Part shown: positions 18,036 through 28,818 of the stretch, in pieces
Numbering within the stretch: the stretch's first letter is position 1
Layout: every line of letters begins with the position of its first letter
DNA from: Cellulomonas xiejunii
Lineage (GTDB): Bacteria > Actinomycetota > Actinomycetes > Actinomycetales > Cellulomonadaceae
Direction: 5' to 3'
Length of the DNA: 64,000 nt
Assembly: GCF_024508315.1 (NCBI RefSeq)
Contig: NZ_CP101987.1
Span: 1,550,001 to 1,614,000 of the forward strand
The notes under the pieces: model-generated
What the model saw: the letters and a program-made list of their open reading frames with translations, nothing else
What the model was told of the DNA's origin: nothing
The model's database searches: none
Position numbers and translations under genes: made by a program

Positions 18036-18797
18036 GTGACGGATCGCTGGGCGCCCGTGGCGCTCGTGCTCGTCTCGCACTCGCGGGCGCTCGCGGAGGG
18101 CGCGGTCGAGGTCGCGGCGCAGATGGCGCCCGGGGTGCGCCTCGTGGCCGCGGGCGGCACGGACGACGGCGGACTGGGCACGAGCTTCGACCGGGTGGAC
18201 GCGGCGCTGCGCGACGCGACCGGCGACGGACGCTCGGTCGTGGTCGTCGCGGACCTCGGGTCGGCGGTGCTGACGGCGGAGTCGGTGCTGGAGCTGATGG
18301 ACGAGGACGTCGCCGCCCGTGTGCGACTCGCGGACGCGCCGTTCGTCGAGGGCGCCGTCGCCGCGGCCGTGACGGCGCACGGCAAGGCGGACCTGGCGAC
18401 GGTCCTGGACTCCGCGCAGGCGGCGGCGGGAACGTTCGGGCCGGCACGTCCGCTGCGCGACGGGTCGTCGGCTCCCGTGGCGGCGAGCGGCCCGGCCGGC
18501 GAGGCCCCTGCTGTGACGGCGCCGGTGACCGCGCCGGACGGATCGGTCCAGGCGACCGCCGTGCTGCGCAACCCGCTCGGCCTGCACGCACGGCCCGCCG
18601 CGCTGATCGTCCGCATGCTGGCCCACCTCGACGCCAAGGTCCAGGTCAACGGCATGAACGCGGCGAGCGTGCTGGACCTGATGAAGCTGGGTGCGGTGAA
18701 GGGCGACGTCCTGACGATCACCGCCCAGGGTCCGCAGGCCGCCGAGGCTGCCGCTCGCCTCGTGGCGGACGTGGAGGCGGGCTTCGGCGAGGTGTGA
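18036..18797 (+). CDS. dhaM: DhaM: PTS EIIA-HPr fusion phosphodonor for dihydroxyacetone kinase
   Basis: 253 aa from GTG 18036, preceded by GGGGGAGGCAGG. The N-terminal EIIA-Dha domain has the active His in LVLVSHSRALAEG; after an Ala/Pro linker (residues ~130-165) an HPr domain follows with NPLGLHARPAA, whose His is the phosphate acceptor. E. coli DhaM also carries an enzyme I-like domain; it is missing here, so phosphate must come from the general PTS enzyme I encoded elsewhere. The separate HPr domain could make the operon independent of the housekeeping HPr. Spacing in the operon is 73 bp. Confidence 0.93.
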   Translation: MTDRWAPVALVLVSHSRALAEGAVEVAAQMAPGVRLVAAGGTDDGGLGTSFDRVDAALRDATGDGRSVVVVADLGSAVLTAESVLELMDEDVAARVRLADAPFVEGAVAAAVTAHGKADLATVLDSAQAAAGTFGPARPLRDGSSAPVAASGPAGEAPAVTAPVTAPDGSVQATAVLRNPLGLHARPAALIVRMLAHLDAKVQVNGMNAASVLDLMKLGAVKGDVLTITAQGPQAAEAAARLVADVEAGFGEV

Positions 18798-18837
18798 CGG
18801 TCGGCGGCACGTCGACGAGCAGGCCGTGCCGCGCGGC

Positions 18838-18843
18838 TAGCCT
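18838..18843 (+). promoter_or_regulatory. -10 element of a putative leaderless DUF4233 transcript
   Basis: TAGCCT ends 6 nt before ATG 18850, and no Shine-Dalgarno sequence fits that start, so the message probably begins at the ATG. Confidence 0.45.
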
Positions 18844-18849
18844 GGTGGG

Positions 18850-19248
18850 ATGACGACCCAGCAGTCCGCCCCGACGCGGCGCAAGCGTCCGGCGAAGCCG
18901 CAGTTCACCCAGATGACGCTGCTGCTGGAGGCGTTCCTCGTCGGGTTCGCGACCCTGGTCGCGTACGGCCTGCGCGTGGCGCCGCCGGCGACCGTGTGGA
19001 CGCTCGGCGGTGTGACGTTCGTGATCCTCGTGCTGCTGTCCGGCTACGTGGGCCGCCCCGGCGGCTACGTCGCCGGGTCGTTCGCGCAGCTCGCGGTGCT
19101 CGGGTTCGGGGTCCTCGTGCCGATGATGTACGGCGTCGGTGCGGTCTTCGTCGTGCTGTGGGCCGTGTCGTTGCGGCTGGGCGGACGGATCGACCGCGAG
19201 CGGGCCGCGTGGGACGCAGCCCACCCTGAGGGGCCCGCGCCCGCGTGA
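18850..19248 (+). CDS. DUF4233 membrane protein
   Basis: 132 aa. After a basic N-terminal tail (TRRKRPAKP) there are about four hydrophobic segments (residues ~20-45, 48-62, 68-90, 92-112). This family is found in actinobacteria, typically between folC and ndk, and its members have no known biochemical role. Here it sits next to ndk but is separated from folC by dhaKLM. A likely leaderless promoter precedes it. Product should be an inner-membrane protein with a short charged C-terminus. Confidence 0.85.
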   Translation: MTTQQSAPTRRKRPAKPQFTQMTLLLEAFLVGFATLVAYGLRVAPPATVWTLGGVTFVILVLLSGYVGRPGGYVAGSFAQLAVLGFGVLVPMMYGVGAVFVVLWAVSLRLGGRIDRERAAWDAAHPEGPAPA

Positions 19249-19293
19249 CGCACGCCCGACGGACGCACTCGTCGTGCGCCCTCGGTCCGCCGA

Positions 19294-19299
19294 TAAGGT
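19294..19299 (+). promoter_or_regulatory. -10 element of a putative leaderless ndk transcript
   Basis: TAAGGT ends 7 nt before the ndk ATG at 19307; no Shine-Dalgarno sequence is visible at that start. Confidence 0.45.
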
Positions 19300-19306
19300 G
19301 ACGGCC

Positions 19307-19741
19307 ATGACTGACGCACCCGCCCCCCAGCGCACCCTCGTCCTCGTCAAGCCGGACGGTGTGCGCCGCGGCCAGGTCGGTGAGGTGCTGCGCCGCATCG
19401 AGGCGAAGGGCTACACCCTCGTCGCGGTCGAGCTGCGCCACGCCGACGAGAGCCTGCTGGTCGAGCACTACGCCGAGCACGCCGGCAAGCCGTTCGTCGG
19501 GGCGCTCGTCGACTTCATGCGGTCCGGCCCCGTCCTCGCCGCCGTGGTCGAGGGCCACCGCGTCATCGAGGGGTTCCGCTCGCTGGCCGGTGCGACCGAC
19601 CCGACGGTCGCGGCGCCCGGCACCATCCGGGGTGACCTCGCCCGTGACTGGGGCACCAAGCTCATCGAGAACGTCGTCCACGGCTCCGACGGCGAGGAGT
19701 CGGCCGCGCGCGAGATCGCGCTCTGGTTCCCCGCGCTCTGA
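19307..19741 (+). CDS. ndk: Nucleoside diphosphate kinase
   Basis: 144 aa from ATG 19307. RTLVLVKPDGVRRG at the N-terminus, the RSGPVLAAVVEGHRVIE segment and the active-site region ENVVHGSDGEESA, with the phosphoryl-accepting His, are diagnostic. It equilibrates nucleoside triphosphates and diphosphates through a phosphohistidine. Length matches the bacterial family. Likely transcribed as a leaderless message. Confidence 0.98.
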   Translation: MTDAPAPQRTLVLVKPDGVRRGQVGEVLRRIEAKGYTLVAVELRHADESLLVEHYAEHAGKPFVGALVDFMRSGPVLAAVVEGHRVIEGFRSLAGATDPTVAAPGTIRGDLARDWGTKLIENVVHGSDGEESAAREIALWFPAL

Positions 19742-19843
19742 CACCCCTCACGCAGGGTGCGCGCGGCGTCGGTCGCGCCCGCTCCCGCCGCGGCGCACAC
19801 GCCCGGGCGTCGGAGCGTGCGCGGCCGGGCGCCGTGCGTTGCC

Positions 19844-19849
19844 TAGGCT
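19844..19849 (+). promoter_or_regulatory. -10 element of a putative leaderless smc transcript
   Basis: TAGGCT ends 7 nt before the smc GTG at 19857, in a stretch with no ribosome site. Confidence 0.4.
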
Positions 19850-19856
19850 GCCCTAC

Positions 19857-22800
19857 GTGCACCTCAAGACCCTGACCCTGCGCGGGTTCAAGTCGTTCGC
19901 CTCCGCGACGACGCTGAACTTCGAGCCGGGGATCACGTGCGTCGTCGGGCCCAACGGCTCCGGCAAGTCCAACGTCGTGGACGCGCTCGCCTGGGTCATG
20001 GGGGAGCAGGGCGCCAAGTCGCTGCGCGGCGGCAAGATGGAGGACGTCATCTTCGCCGGCACGTCGGGGCGTCCGCCGCTCGGTCGTGCCGAGGTCGCGC
20101 TGACGATCGACAACTCCGACGGTGCGCTGCCGATCGAGTACTCCGAGGTCACGATCTCGCGGACCCTGTTCCGCAACGGCGGCTCCGAGTACGCGATCAA
20201 CGGCCGCAGCTGCCGCCTCCTGGACATCCAGGACCTGCTGTCGGACTCCGGCCTGGGCCGGGAGATGCACGTCATCGTGGGGCAGGGACAGCTCGACGCT
20301 GTGCTGCGCGCGACCCCCGAGGAGCGCCGGGGCTTCATCGAGGAGGCCGCGGGCGTCCTCAAGCACCGCAAGCGCAAGGAGAAGGCGCTGCGCAAGCTCG
20401 ACTCGATGCAGGGCAACCTGACGCGTCTGGGTGACCTCACCGCGGAGATCCGCCGTCAGCTCGGACCGCTGGGCCGGCAGGCGGAGGTGGCGCGCAAGGC
20501 CGCCGTGGTCCAGTCGGACCTGCGCGACTCGCGCGCCCGGCTGCTGGCCGACGACCTGGCCCAGCTCCAGGCGCGGCTCGAGCAGGAGATCGCCGACGAG
20601 TCCGCGGTGCTCGAGCGGCGCGCCCAGGTCGAGGCGCAGCTCGCCGAGGCACGCGGCCGGCTCGGGGCCCTCGAGCGGGAGGCGGCCGAGGCGGCGCCCG
20701 CGGTGAGCGAGGCCGGTGAGGTCTGGTACCGGCTGTCCTCGCTGCGTGAGCGCGTGCGCGGCACCGCGTCGCTCGCGGCCGACCGCGCACGACTGCTCGG
20801 GACCGCGTCGAGCGAGCGCACCGGCGGTCAGGACCCGGCCGACCTGGAGGCCCAGGCCGAGCGCGTCCGGCACGCGGAGGCGGAGCTCGCCGCCGAGGTC
20901 GACCTCGCACGCGCCGCGGTCGCGGCCGCTGCGACAGCACGTCAGGAGGCGGAGGCCGCCGCGACGGCGGCCGAGCGGGCGCTGGCGGACCTGCAGCGCG
21001 GTGCGGCCGACCGGCGCGAGGGCGTCGCGCGGCTGGCCGGGCAGGTCGCGGCGCGACGCAGCCGCGTCGAGGCCACCGAGGCCGAGATCGGACGCCTGCG
21101 CGCGAGCCTGGCCGCCGCCGAGGAGCGGGCGCGCGACGCGACGACGCAGTTCGCCGCGCTCGAGACCCAGGTCGCAGGCGTCGAGGAGGGCGAGGAAGGG
21201 CTCGACGCGGAGCACGAGGCCGCCGCCGAGGCGCTGGACGCCGCCGCCGCGCGCGTCGTGGCACTCGAGGACGAGCTGCGCACCGCCGAGCGGGAGCGGG
21301 ACCAGCAGTCGTCGCGCGCCGAGACACTCGAGATGTCGCTGAGCCGCAAGGACGGTGCAGGTGCGCTGCTCGCGGCGGACGGTCTGCCGGGCGTGGTGGG
21401 TTCCGTCGCGGCGCTGCTCAGCGTGGACGCGCGCGACGAGGAGGCGATCGTCGGGGCACTCGGCGCGGTCGCGGACGCCGTGGCGGTCGAGTCGGTCGAC
21501 GCCGCGGTCGACGCGATCCGGCACCTGCGCACGGAGGACGCCGGCCGGGCCACGCTCATGGTCGCCGGGGCGGGTGCCGTCCGTTCCGTGGACCTGCCGG
21601 CCGGTGTCGACCGCGCGGTCGACCTCGTGCAGGCCCCTGCTGCCGTCCTCGACGCGGTGCGCGCACTGCTCGCCGACGTCGTCGTCGTGGACGACCTCGC
21701 CGCCGCACGTCCCCTGGTCGCGGCGCACCCGGACCTCGTCGTCGCGACGCGGACGGGGGACGTGCTCTCGCGGTTCCGTGCGTCCGGCGGGTCGGCCTCC
21801 GCGCCGAGCGCGCTGCACCTGCAGGGTGCCCTCGACACGGCCCGCGCCGCCGCGACGACCGCGACCGCCGCGGCCGAGCGGCTGCGCTTCGAGCTGGTGA
21901 CGGCACGTGACGCGCGTGCCGCGGCACAGGCCGCCGTGGACGCGACCCTCGAGCGGCTCAACGAGTCCGACGCGGCGCTCGCCGCCGTCGCGGAGCAGCT
22001 CGGCCACCTCGGGTCCGCGTCGCGGGCGGCGCGCGCCGAGGCCGAGCGCGTACAGCGCTCGCTGGAGGCGGCGAGCACGACGCTCGCCGAGGACCACGCG
22101 GCGCTCGCCGAGCTCACCGCGAGGCTCGCCGCGGCCGAGGACGCCCCGCAGGACGTCGAGGCGGCCATCGCGGCCGCCACGGCGCGCCGCGACGCCACGG
22201 CGGGGGAGGCCACCGCCGCCCGCGGCCGGGAGACCGAGTCGCGGCTGACGCTGCGCACGAGCGAGGAGCGGGCCCGCGCGCTCGCGGGTCGCGCGGAGTC
22301 GCTCGAGCGCGCCGCGGCGTCGGAGCGTGCGGCCCGCGAGAAGGCTGCTCGCCGGGAGCAGGAGCGCGCCCGGCAGGCGGGGGTGGCGCGGGCGGTCCAC
22401 ACCGCCGCGGTCCACACGGGTGGTCTGCTCGACCGTGCGCTGCGCCGCGCGTCGGACGAGCGGGACGCCGCCGAGACCGCGCGGGCCGAGCGGGACGCGG
22501 CCCTGGCCGCCGTCCGCACCCGCGTCGACGGGCTCGCGCGGGACCTGGCCGAGCTGACGGACGTCGCGCACAAGGACGAGGTCGCGCGCGCCGAGCAGCG
22601 GCTGCGCATCGAGCAGCTCGAGACGCGTGCCGTGGAGGAGCTGGGTCTCGACCCGCAGGTGCTGCTCGACGAGTACGGGCCGCACCGCGACGTGCCCGTC
22701 GTGCTCCCGCCCGGGACGGAGCCGGACGACGACGCGCCGACCGCGGTGCCGTACGTGCGGGCGGAGCAGGAGAAGCGGCTGCGCGCCGCCGAGCGTGCGC

Positions 22801-23417
22801 TCGCCCTGCTCGGCAAGGTCAACCCGCTCGCGCTCGAGGAGTTCGCCGCGCTCGAGGAGCGGCACCAGTTCCTCGTCGAGCAGCTCGGGGACCTCAAGAA
22901 GTCCCGTGCGGACCTGCTGGAGATCGTCAAGGACATCGACCAGCGCGTCGAGCAGGTCTTCACGGACGCGTACCGCGACACCGCGGCAGCGTTCGACGTG
23001 GTGTTCCCGCGGCTGTTCCCCGGGGGCGAGGGGCGCCTGGTGCTGACCGACCCGGACGACATGCTGACGACCGGCATCGAGGTCGAGGCGCGCCCCGCAG
23101 GCAAGAAGGTCAAGCGCCTGTCGCTGCTCTCCGGCGGCGAGCGCTCGCTCACGGCGGTCGCGCTGCTCGTCGCGATCTTCAAGGCGCGCCCCAGCCCGTT
23201 CTACGTCATGGACGAGGTCGAGGCCGCGCTCGACGACGCCAACCTGGGGCGTCTGCTCGGCATCTTCCGCGAGCTGCAGGAGGACTCCCAGCTCATCGTG
23301 GTGACGCACCAGAAGCGGACCATGGAGATCGCGGACGCGCTGTACGGCGTGACGATGCGCGGCGACGGCGTCACGACCGTCATCAGCCAGCGCATGGTGG
23401 AGGACGTCCCCGCCTGA
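19857..23417 (+). CDS. smc: Chromosome segregation SMC ATPase
   Basis: 1186 aa from GTG 19857. Walker A is GPNGSGKSN (residues ~32-40), followed by the Q-loop VIVGQGQLDAVL. Two long Ala/Glu/Arg-rich coiled coils flank a hinge near residues 500-640 (GLPGVVGSVAALLSVDARDEEA). The C-terminal head has the signature LSGGERSLTAVALL and Walker B SPFYVMDEVEAALDD. SMC forms condensin with ScpA and ScpB to organise and separate chromosomes. Longer in-frame upstream starts would overlap ndk and are rejected. The conserved neighbour ftsY follows. Confidence 0.97.
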   Translation: MHLKTLTLRGFKSFASATTLNFEPGITCVVGPNGSGKSNVVDALAWVMGEQGAKSLRGGKMEDVIFAGTSGRPPLGRAEVALTIDNSDGALPIEYSEVTISRTLFRNGGSEYAINGRSCRLLDIQDLLSDSGLGREMHVIVGQGQLDAVLRATPEERRGFIEEAAGVLKHRKRKEKALRKLDSMQGNLTRLGDLTAEIRRQLGPLGRQAEVARKAAVVQSDLRDSRARLLADDLAQLQARLEQEIADESAVLERRAQVEAQLAEARGRLGALEREAAEAAPAVSEAGEVWYRLSSLRERVRGTASLAADRARLLGTASSERTGGQDPADLEAQAERVRHAEAELAAEVDLARAAVAAAATARQEAEAAATAAERALADLQRGAADRREGVARLAGQVAARRSRVEATEAEIGRLRASLAAAEERARDATTQFAALETQVAGVEEGEEGLDAEHEAAAEALDAAAARVVALEDELRTAERERDQQSSRAETLEMSLSRKDGAGALLAADGLPGVVGSVAALLSVDARDEEAIVGALGAVADAVAVESVDAAVDAIRHLRTEDAGRATLMVAGAGAVRSVDLPAGVDRAVDLVQAPAAVLDAVRALLADVVVVDDLAAARPLVAAHPDLVVATRTGDVLSRFRASGGSASAPSALHLQGALDTARAAATTATAAAERLRFELVTARDARAAAQAAVDATLERLNESDAALAAVAEQLGHLGSASRAARAEAERVQRSLEAASTTLAEDHAALAELTARLAAAEDAPQDVEAAIAAATARRDATAGEATAARGRETESRLTLRTSEERARALAGRAESLERAAASERAAREKAARREQERARQAGVARAVHTAAVHTGGLLDRALRRASDERDAAETARAERDAALAAVRTRVDGLARDLAELTDVAHKDEVARAEQRLRIEQLETRAVEELGLDPQVLLDEYGPHRDVPVVLPPGTEPDDDAPTAVPYVRAEQEKRLRAAERALALLGKVNPLALEEFAALEERHQFLVEQLGDLKKSRADLLEIVKDIDQRVEQVFTDAYRDTAAAFDVVFPRLFPGGEGRLVLTDPDDMLTTGIEVEARPAGKKVKRLSLLSGGERSLTAVALLVAIFKARPSPFYVMDEVEAALDDANLGRLLGIFRELQEDSQLIVVTHQKRTMEIADALYGVTMRGDGVTTVISQRMVEDVPA

Positions 23418-23537
23418 GCGACGGGCAGGCCAGCCCGCACGGTGCCGTCGTCACCGTCGTGTGAAGGTTGTGCGCGGGTTCGGCCAGGGCGCGTGCGTCG
23501 AGCGGTCCGCCGCCGCGACGGCCCGGAGACTGGTCAT

Positions 23538-23879
23538 GTGGCCGTCGTGATCTGGACTCTCGTTGCTCTCCTCACCGCTGCGGCGGTGCTCGTCGTCGCC
23601 TCGTCGAGCACCGGCGCCGCGAACCCGTTGACCACCTTCCGCCGGGGGGTGCGCGCCCGCCGCAACCCCGACCGCGAGCAGGCGGCTGCTGCCCAGGCGG
23701 CCGCCGCGGCGCCGGTCGACCTCTCGCTGGCCGACTTCCTGCGCGCGACGGCGTCGGAGGGCGACGGCTACCTGAACCCCGACGAGCTGATCGAGGACCT
23801 GCGCGGTGCGCGGGAGCGTGCCGCCGCGGTCGTGCGTCCTCGCCGGGACGTCGTGGACGCGCACGACAAGGCCCGCTGA
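23538..23879 (+). CDS. Small single-pass membrane protein between smc and ftsY
   Basis: 113 aa from GTG 23538. A single N-terminal hydrophobic segment (VVIWTLVALLTAAAVLVVAS) is followed by an Arg-rich stretch and a soluble acidic tail (~70 residues) with an Ala-rich linker. No catalytic motif is visible and I do not recognise a family. The start could be further upstream, but the hydrophobic segment then would not be terminal. Position between smc and ftsY suggests a housekeeping role, unproven. Confidence 0.65.
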   Translation: MAVVIWTLVALLTAAAVLVVASSSTGAANPLTTFRRGVRARRNPDREQAAAAQAAAAAPVDLSLADFLRATASEGDGYLNPDELIEDLRGARERAAAVVRPRRDVVDAHDKAR

Positions 23880-23923
23880 CCCTCGGCTGACGCCCCGGGT
23901 CGCCGCGAGGTCCCTGCGCCCGA

Positions 23924-23929
23924 CAGACT
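23924..23929 (+). promoter_or_regulatory. -10-like element of a putative leaderless ftsY transcript
   Basis: CAGACT ends 6 nt before the GTG at 23936. It fits the nAnnnT pattern of neighbouring genes. Confidence 0.35.
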
Positions 23930-23935
23930 GTCCGC

Positions 23936-25144
23936 GTGGACTTCAACGACTTCCTGCCCTACCTCATCGGCATCCCCGTGCTGGTCGCGGGCGCCGCGGC
24001 CGCGGTGTCCGTGCGCCGGCGTCGCACCGACGCCCCGAAGCAGCCCGACGGCGACGAGCGCGCGGGTGCCTCGACCGGCACGGCCGTCGTGGACCGTCCG
24101 GCTGCGGCGCCCGCCACCGAGCCGGAGGCCCCCACCGCGACCGTCGCACCCGAGGACCTCCTGGTCCCCGAGGACATCGCGACCCCCGCACTGGAGACCC
24201 CGGAACCCACGGCCGGTCGTCTGCGCCGGCTCCGCGAGCGGCTCGCGCGCTCCGGCTCGCCGCTCGGGACCCGGCTGCTCGGCGTCCTGTCGCGCGACCA
24301 CCTCACCGAGGACGACTGGGACGAGCTCGAGGAGACCCTGCTCCTCGCGGACGTCGGAGCGGGCCCGACCGACGAGCTCATCGACGCACTGCGCACCCGG
24401 GTGCGCGTCGACGGCCTGCGCGACGGCGAGGAGGCACGCGCCGTGCTGCGCGAGCAGCTGCTCGCGCTCGTCGAGCCCGGGCTCGACCGTTCGCTGGCGA
24501 CCGAGCCCACCACGGGCGAGGACGGCAGCAAGGTCCCGGCCGTCGTGCTCGTCGTGGGCGTCAACGGCACCGGCAAGACGACGACGGTCGGCAAGCTCGC
24601 CCGTGTCCTGGTGGCGGACGGCCGCAGCGTGGTGCTCGGCGCGGCTGACACGTTCCGGGCGGCGGCGGCCGACCAGCTGCAGACGTGGGGCTCGCGCGTC
24701 GGTGTCCCCACCGTGCGCTCGGACCGGGACGGTGCCGACCCCGCGGCCGTCGCGTTCGACGCCGTGCGCGCCGGTGTGGCGGACGGCGCCGACGTCGTCC
24801 TGGTCGACACGGCGGGTCGGCTGCAGAACAAGGCCGGCCTCATGGACGAGCTGGGCAAGATCACCCGCGTCATCACGCGGACGGCGCCGCTGTCCGAGGT
24901 CCTGCTCGTGCTCGACGCGACCACCGGTCAGAACGGGCTCAACCAGGCGCGGGTCTTCGGCGAGGTGGCGGGCGTCACGGGCATCGTCCTGACGAAGCTC
25001 GACGGCACCGCGAAGGGCGGGATCGTCGTCGCCGTCCAGCGCGAGCTCGGCGTGCCGGTCAAGCTCGTGGGGCTGGGGGAAGGCCCCGACGACCTGGCGC
25101 CGTTCGACCCCGAGGCGTTCGTCGACGGGCTCCTGCAGTCCTGA
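23936..25144 (+). CDS. ftsY: Signal recognition particle receptor FtsY
   Basis: 402 aa. A short N-terminal membrane-contact segment (residues 5-25) is followed by an acidic/Pro-rich spacer to ~residue 95, then the NG domain: [15 protein letters not shown] (G1), [11 protein letters not shown] (insertion box), DTAGRLQNK (G3), [10 protein letters not shown] (G4) and GLGEGPDDL (G5). It is the GTPase that docks SRP-ribosome complexes at the membrane; its partner Ffh is encoded at 28819-30438. The N-terminal membrane anchor is typical of actinobacterial FtsY. Confidence 0.97.
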   Translation: MDFNDFLPYLIGIPVLVAGAAAAVSVRRRRTDAPKQPDGDERAGASTGTAVVDRPAAAPATEPEAPTATVAPEDLLVPEDIATPALETPEPTAGRLRRLRERLARSGSPLGTRLLGVLSRDHLTEDDWDELEETLLLADVGAGPTDELIDALRTRVRVDGLRDGEEARAVLREQLLALVEPGLDRSLATEPTTGEDGSKVPAVVLVVGVNGTGKTTTVGKLARVLVADGRSVVLGAADTFRAAAADQLQTWGSRVGVPTVRSDRDGADPAAVAFDAVRAGVADGADVVLVDTAGRLQNKAGLMDELGKITRVITRTAPLSEVLLVLDATTGQNGLNQARVFGEVAGVTGIVLTKLDGTAKGGIVVAVQRELGVPVKLVGLGEGPDDLAPFDPEAFVDGLLQS

Positions 25145-26971
<1,827 letters not shown>

Positions 26972-26992
26972 ACGGACGGTCGCAGCACACAG

Positions 26993-28789
26993 ATGACGAT
27001 CGCACGGCCGCCCGCGGGGGGCGCGGCCGGGTCGCCGCAGCAGCCGCAGGTCCCGCACCCCGTCGGGGTGCGGGACCTGCGCGCTGCCCGGCTCGACCTG
27101 GCCGCACGGATGATGACACCGGGCACCGACGGAGTGGCGCGACGCCGCGCCGTGGCGGACCTGGTGGTCGGCGCGCTCGCGCTGCTCTGGACCGAGGCGA
27201 CGGAGGGCCGCGACGTGCAGGGCGTCGCGCTCGGTGTCGTCGGGAGCGTGGGACGCGGCGACGCGAGTCCTGTCTCGGACCTCGACCTGCTGCTCGTGCA
27301 CGAGGGGAGGGGGCACTCGGCGGATGACCTCGCACGGCTCGCCGAGCGCCTGTGGTACCCGATCTGGGACGCGGGGCTCGACCTCGACCACTCGGTCCGC
27401 TCGCTCGCGCAGTGCCGTCAGGTCGCGTCCAAGGACCTGCCGGCCGCGGTGGGGCTGCTCGAGCTGCAGCCCGTCGCCGGTGACGGCCTCGTGATCGCGC
27501 GCGCGACGTCGGCGCTGCTCGCCGACTGGCGGTCGGCCGCGCGCCGGCGCCTGCCGGAGCTGCTCGCCTCGACGCGTCAGCGTGCCGACCGGCACGGCGA
27601 GCTGGCCTACCTCATCGAGCCCGACATCAAGGAGGCTCGCGGCGGCATCCGCGACGCCGTCGTCCTGTCGGCGCTCGCTGCCACGTGGCTCACGGACCGG
27701 CCGCACGGTGCGGTCGACCACGCGTACACCCACCTGCTGGACGTGCGCGACGCGGTCCAGGTCGTGACGCGTCGGCACAGCAACCGGCTGCTGCAGGCCG
27801 ACCAGGACGAGGTCGCCGGGCTCGTCGGCTTCGACGACCGCGATGACCTGCTGGCCTCGATCGCGGAGGCCGGGCGGGTCATCTCCTACGCGCTGGACAC
27901 GACCGCGCGCAACGCGCGCCAGGCGCTGCAGCGTCCGGTGCGCGCGCCGATGCTGGTGCGGGGCCGGCGCACACCACCCCGGTTGCGGACCATCGCCGAG
28001 GGGCTCGTGGAGCACGACGGCGAGATCGTGCTCGCGGTCGACGCGCGCCCGGCGGAGGACCCGGTCCTGTCGCTGCGGGCCGCGGCGACGGCGACCCGGC
28101 CGGGGCTCGTCCTCTCGCCGGTGACGGTCGCGAGCCTCGAGGCGACCCCACCGCTGCCGACGCCGTGGCCGCGTGCGGCCCGCCAGCAGCTCCTGCACCT
28201 GCTCGGCTCCGGGCCGGCGCAGGTGCCGGTGTGGGAGGCCCTCGACCTCGCGGGCGTCGCGACGACGTGGATCCCCGAGTGGGCCGGTGTCCGCAACCGG
28301 CCGCAGCGCTCGGCCATCCACCGCCACACGGTCGACCGGCACCTCGTGGAGACGGTGGCCCGGGCGAGCCGCGACCGGCGGGCGGTGGGCTCTCCTGACA
28401 CCCTGCTGCTCGCCGCGCTGCTGCACGACATCGGCAAGCGTGCGGGCGCGGGCGACCACTCGGTCGAGGGCGCCCGGCTCGCTGGCCCGATCATCGCCCG
28501 CATGGGGTTCGGGCCTCAGGTGGGGGCGGACGTGACCCGCCTCGTGCGTGAGCACCTCACGCTCTCCGAGCTGGCGACGACGGCGGACCATGACGACCCG
28601 GCGACGCTCGAACGGCTGCTCGATGCCGTGGACCACCGGATGGACCTGCTGACGCTGCTGCGGGCGCTCACGGAGGCCGATGCGTCGGCGGCGGGCCCCG
28701 CCGCGTGGACGACGTGGCGAGCGACGCTCGTCGACGACCTCACCGCCCGGGCCGCGCGTGCGCTGGCGGGTACCCTGGGACGTCCGTAG
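26993..28789 (+). CDS. glnD: PII nucleotidyltransferase/uridylyl-removing enzyme, lacking the C-terminal ACT domains
   Basis: 598 aa, ATG 26993. The nucleotidyltransferase motif is [15 protein letters not shown] (residues 84-98), then an internal helical region, and an HD phosphohydrolase domain with LLHDIGKR (His478, Asp479). The protein stops about 120 residues after the HD motif ([19 protein letters not shown]). Typical GlnD proteins run to ~690-890 aa with one or two C-terminal ACT domains that sense glutamine; none is present. It should modify and demodify GlnK, but glutamine control would need another route. Position in amtB-glnK-glnD is the standard actinobacterial order. Confidence 0.92.
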   Translation: MTIARPPAGGAAGSPQQPQVPHPVGVRDLRAARLDLAARMMTPGTDGVARRRAVADLVVGALALLWTEATEGRDVQGVALGVVGSVGRGDASPVSDLDLLLVHEGRGHSADDLARLAERLWYPIWDAGLDLDHSVRSLAQCRQVASKDLPAAVGLLELQPVAGDGLVIARATSALLADWRSAARRRLPELLASTRQRADRHGELAYLIEPDIKEARGGIRDAVVLSALAATWLTDRPHGAVDHAYTHLLDVRDAVQVVTRRHSNRLLQADQDEVAGLVGFDDRDDLLASIAEAGRVISYALDTTARNARQALQRPVRAPMLVRGRRTPPRLRTIAEGLVEHDGEIVLAVDARPAEDPVLSLRAAATATRPGLVLSPVTVASLEATPPLPTPWPRAARQQLLHLLGSGPAQVPVWEALDLAGVATTWIPEWAGVRNRPQRSAIHRHTVDRHLVETVARASRDRRAVGSPDTLLLAALLHDIGKRAGAGDHSVEGARLAGPIIARMGFGPQVGADVTRLVREHLTLSELATTADHDDPATLERLLDAVDHRMDLLTLLRALTEADASAAGPAAWTTWRATLVDDLTARAARALAGTLGRP

Positions 28790-28818
28790 CCGTACCGCCG
28801 ACCACCGCGAGGCCCAGG

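Noticed and set aside
19662-23309. Long - strand ORF (1215 codons) opposite smc
   Set aside because: Shadow of smc in GC-rich DNA; no motifs and no ribosome site.
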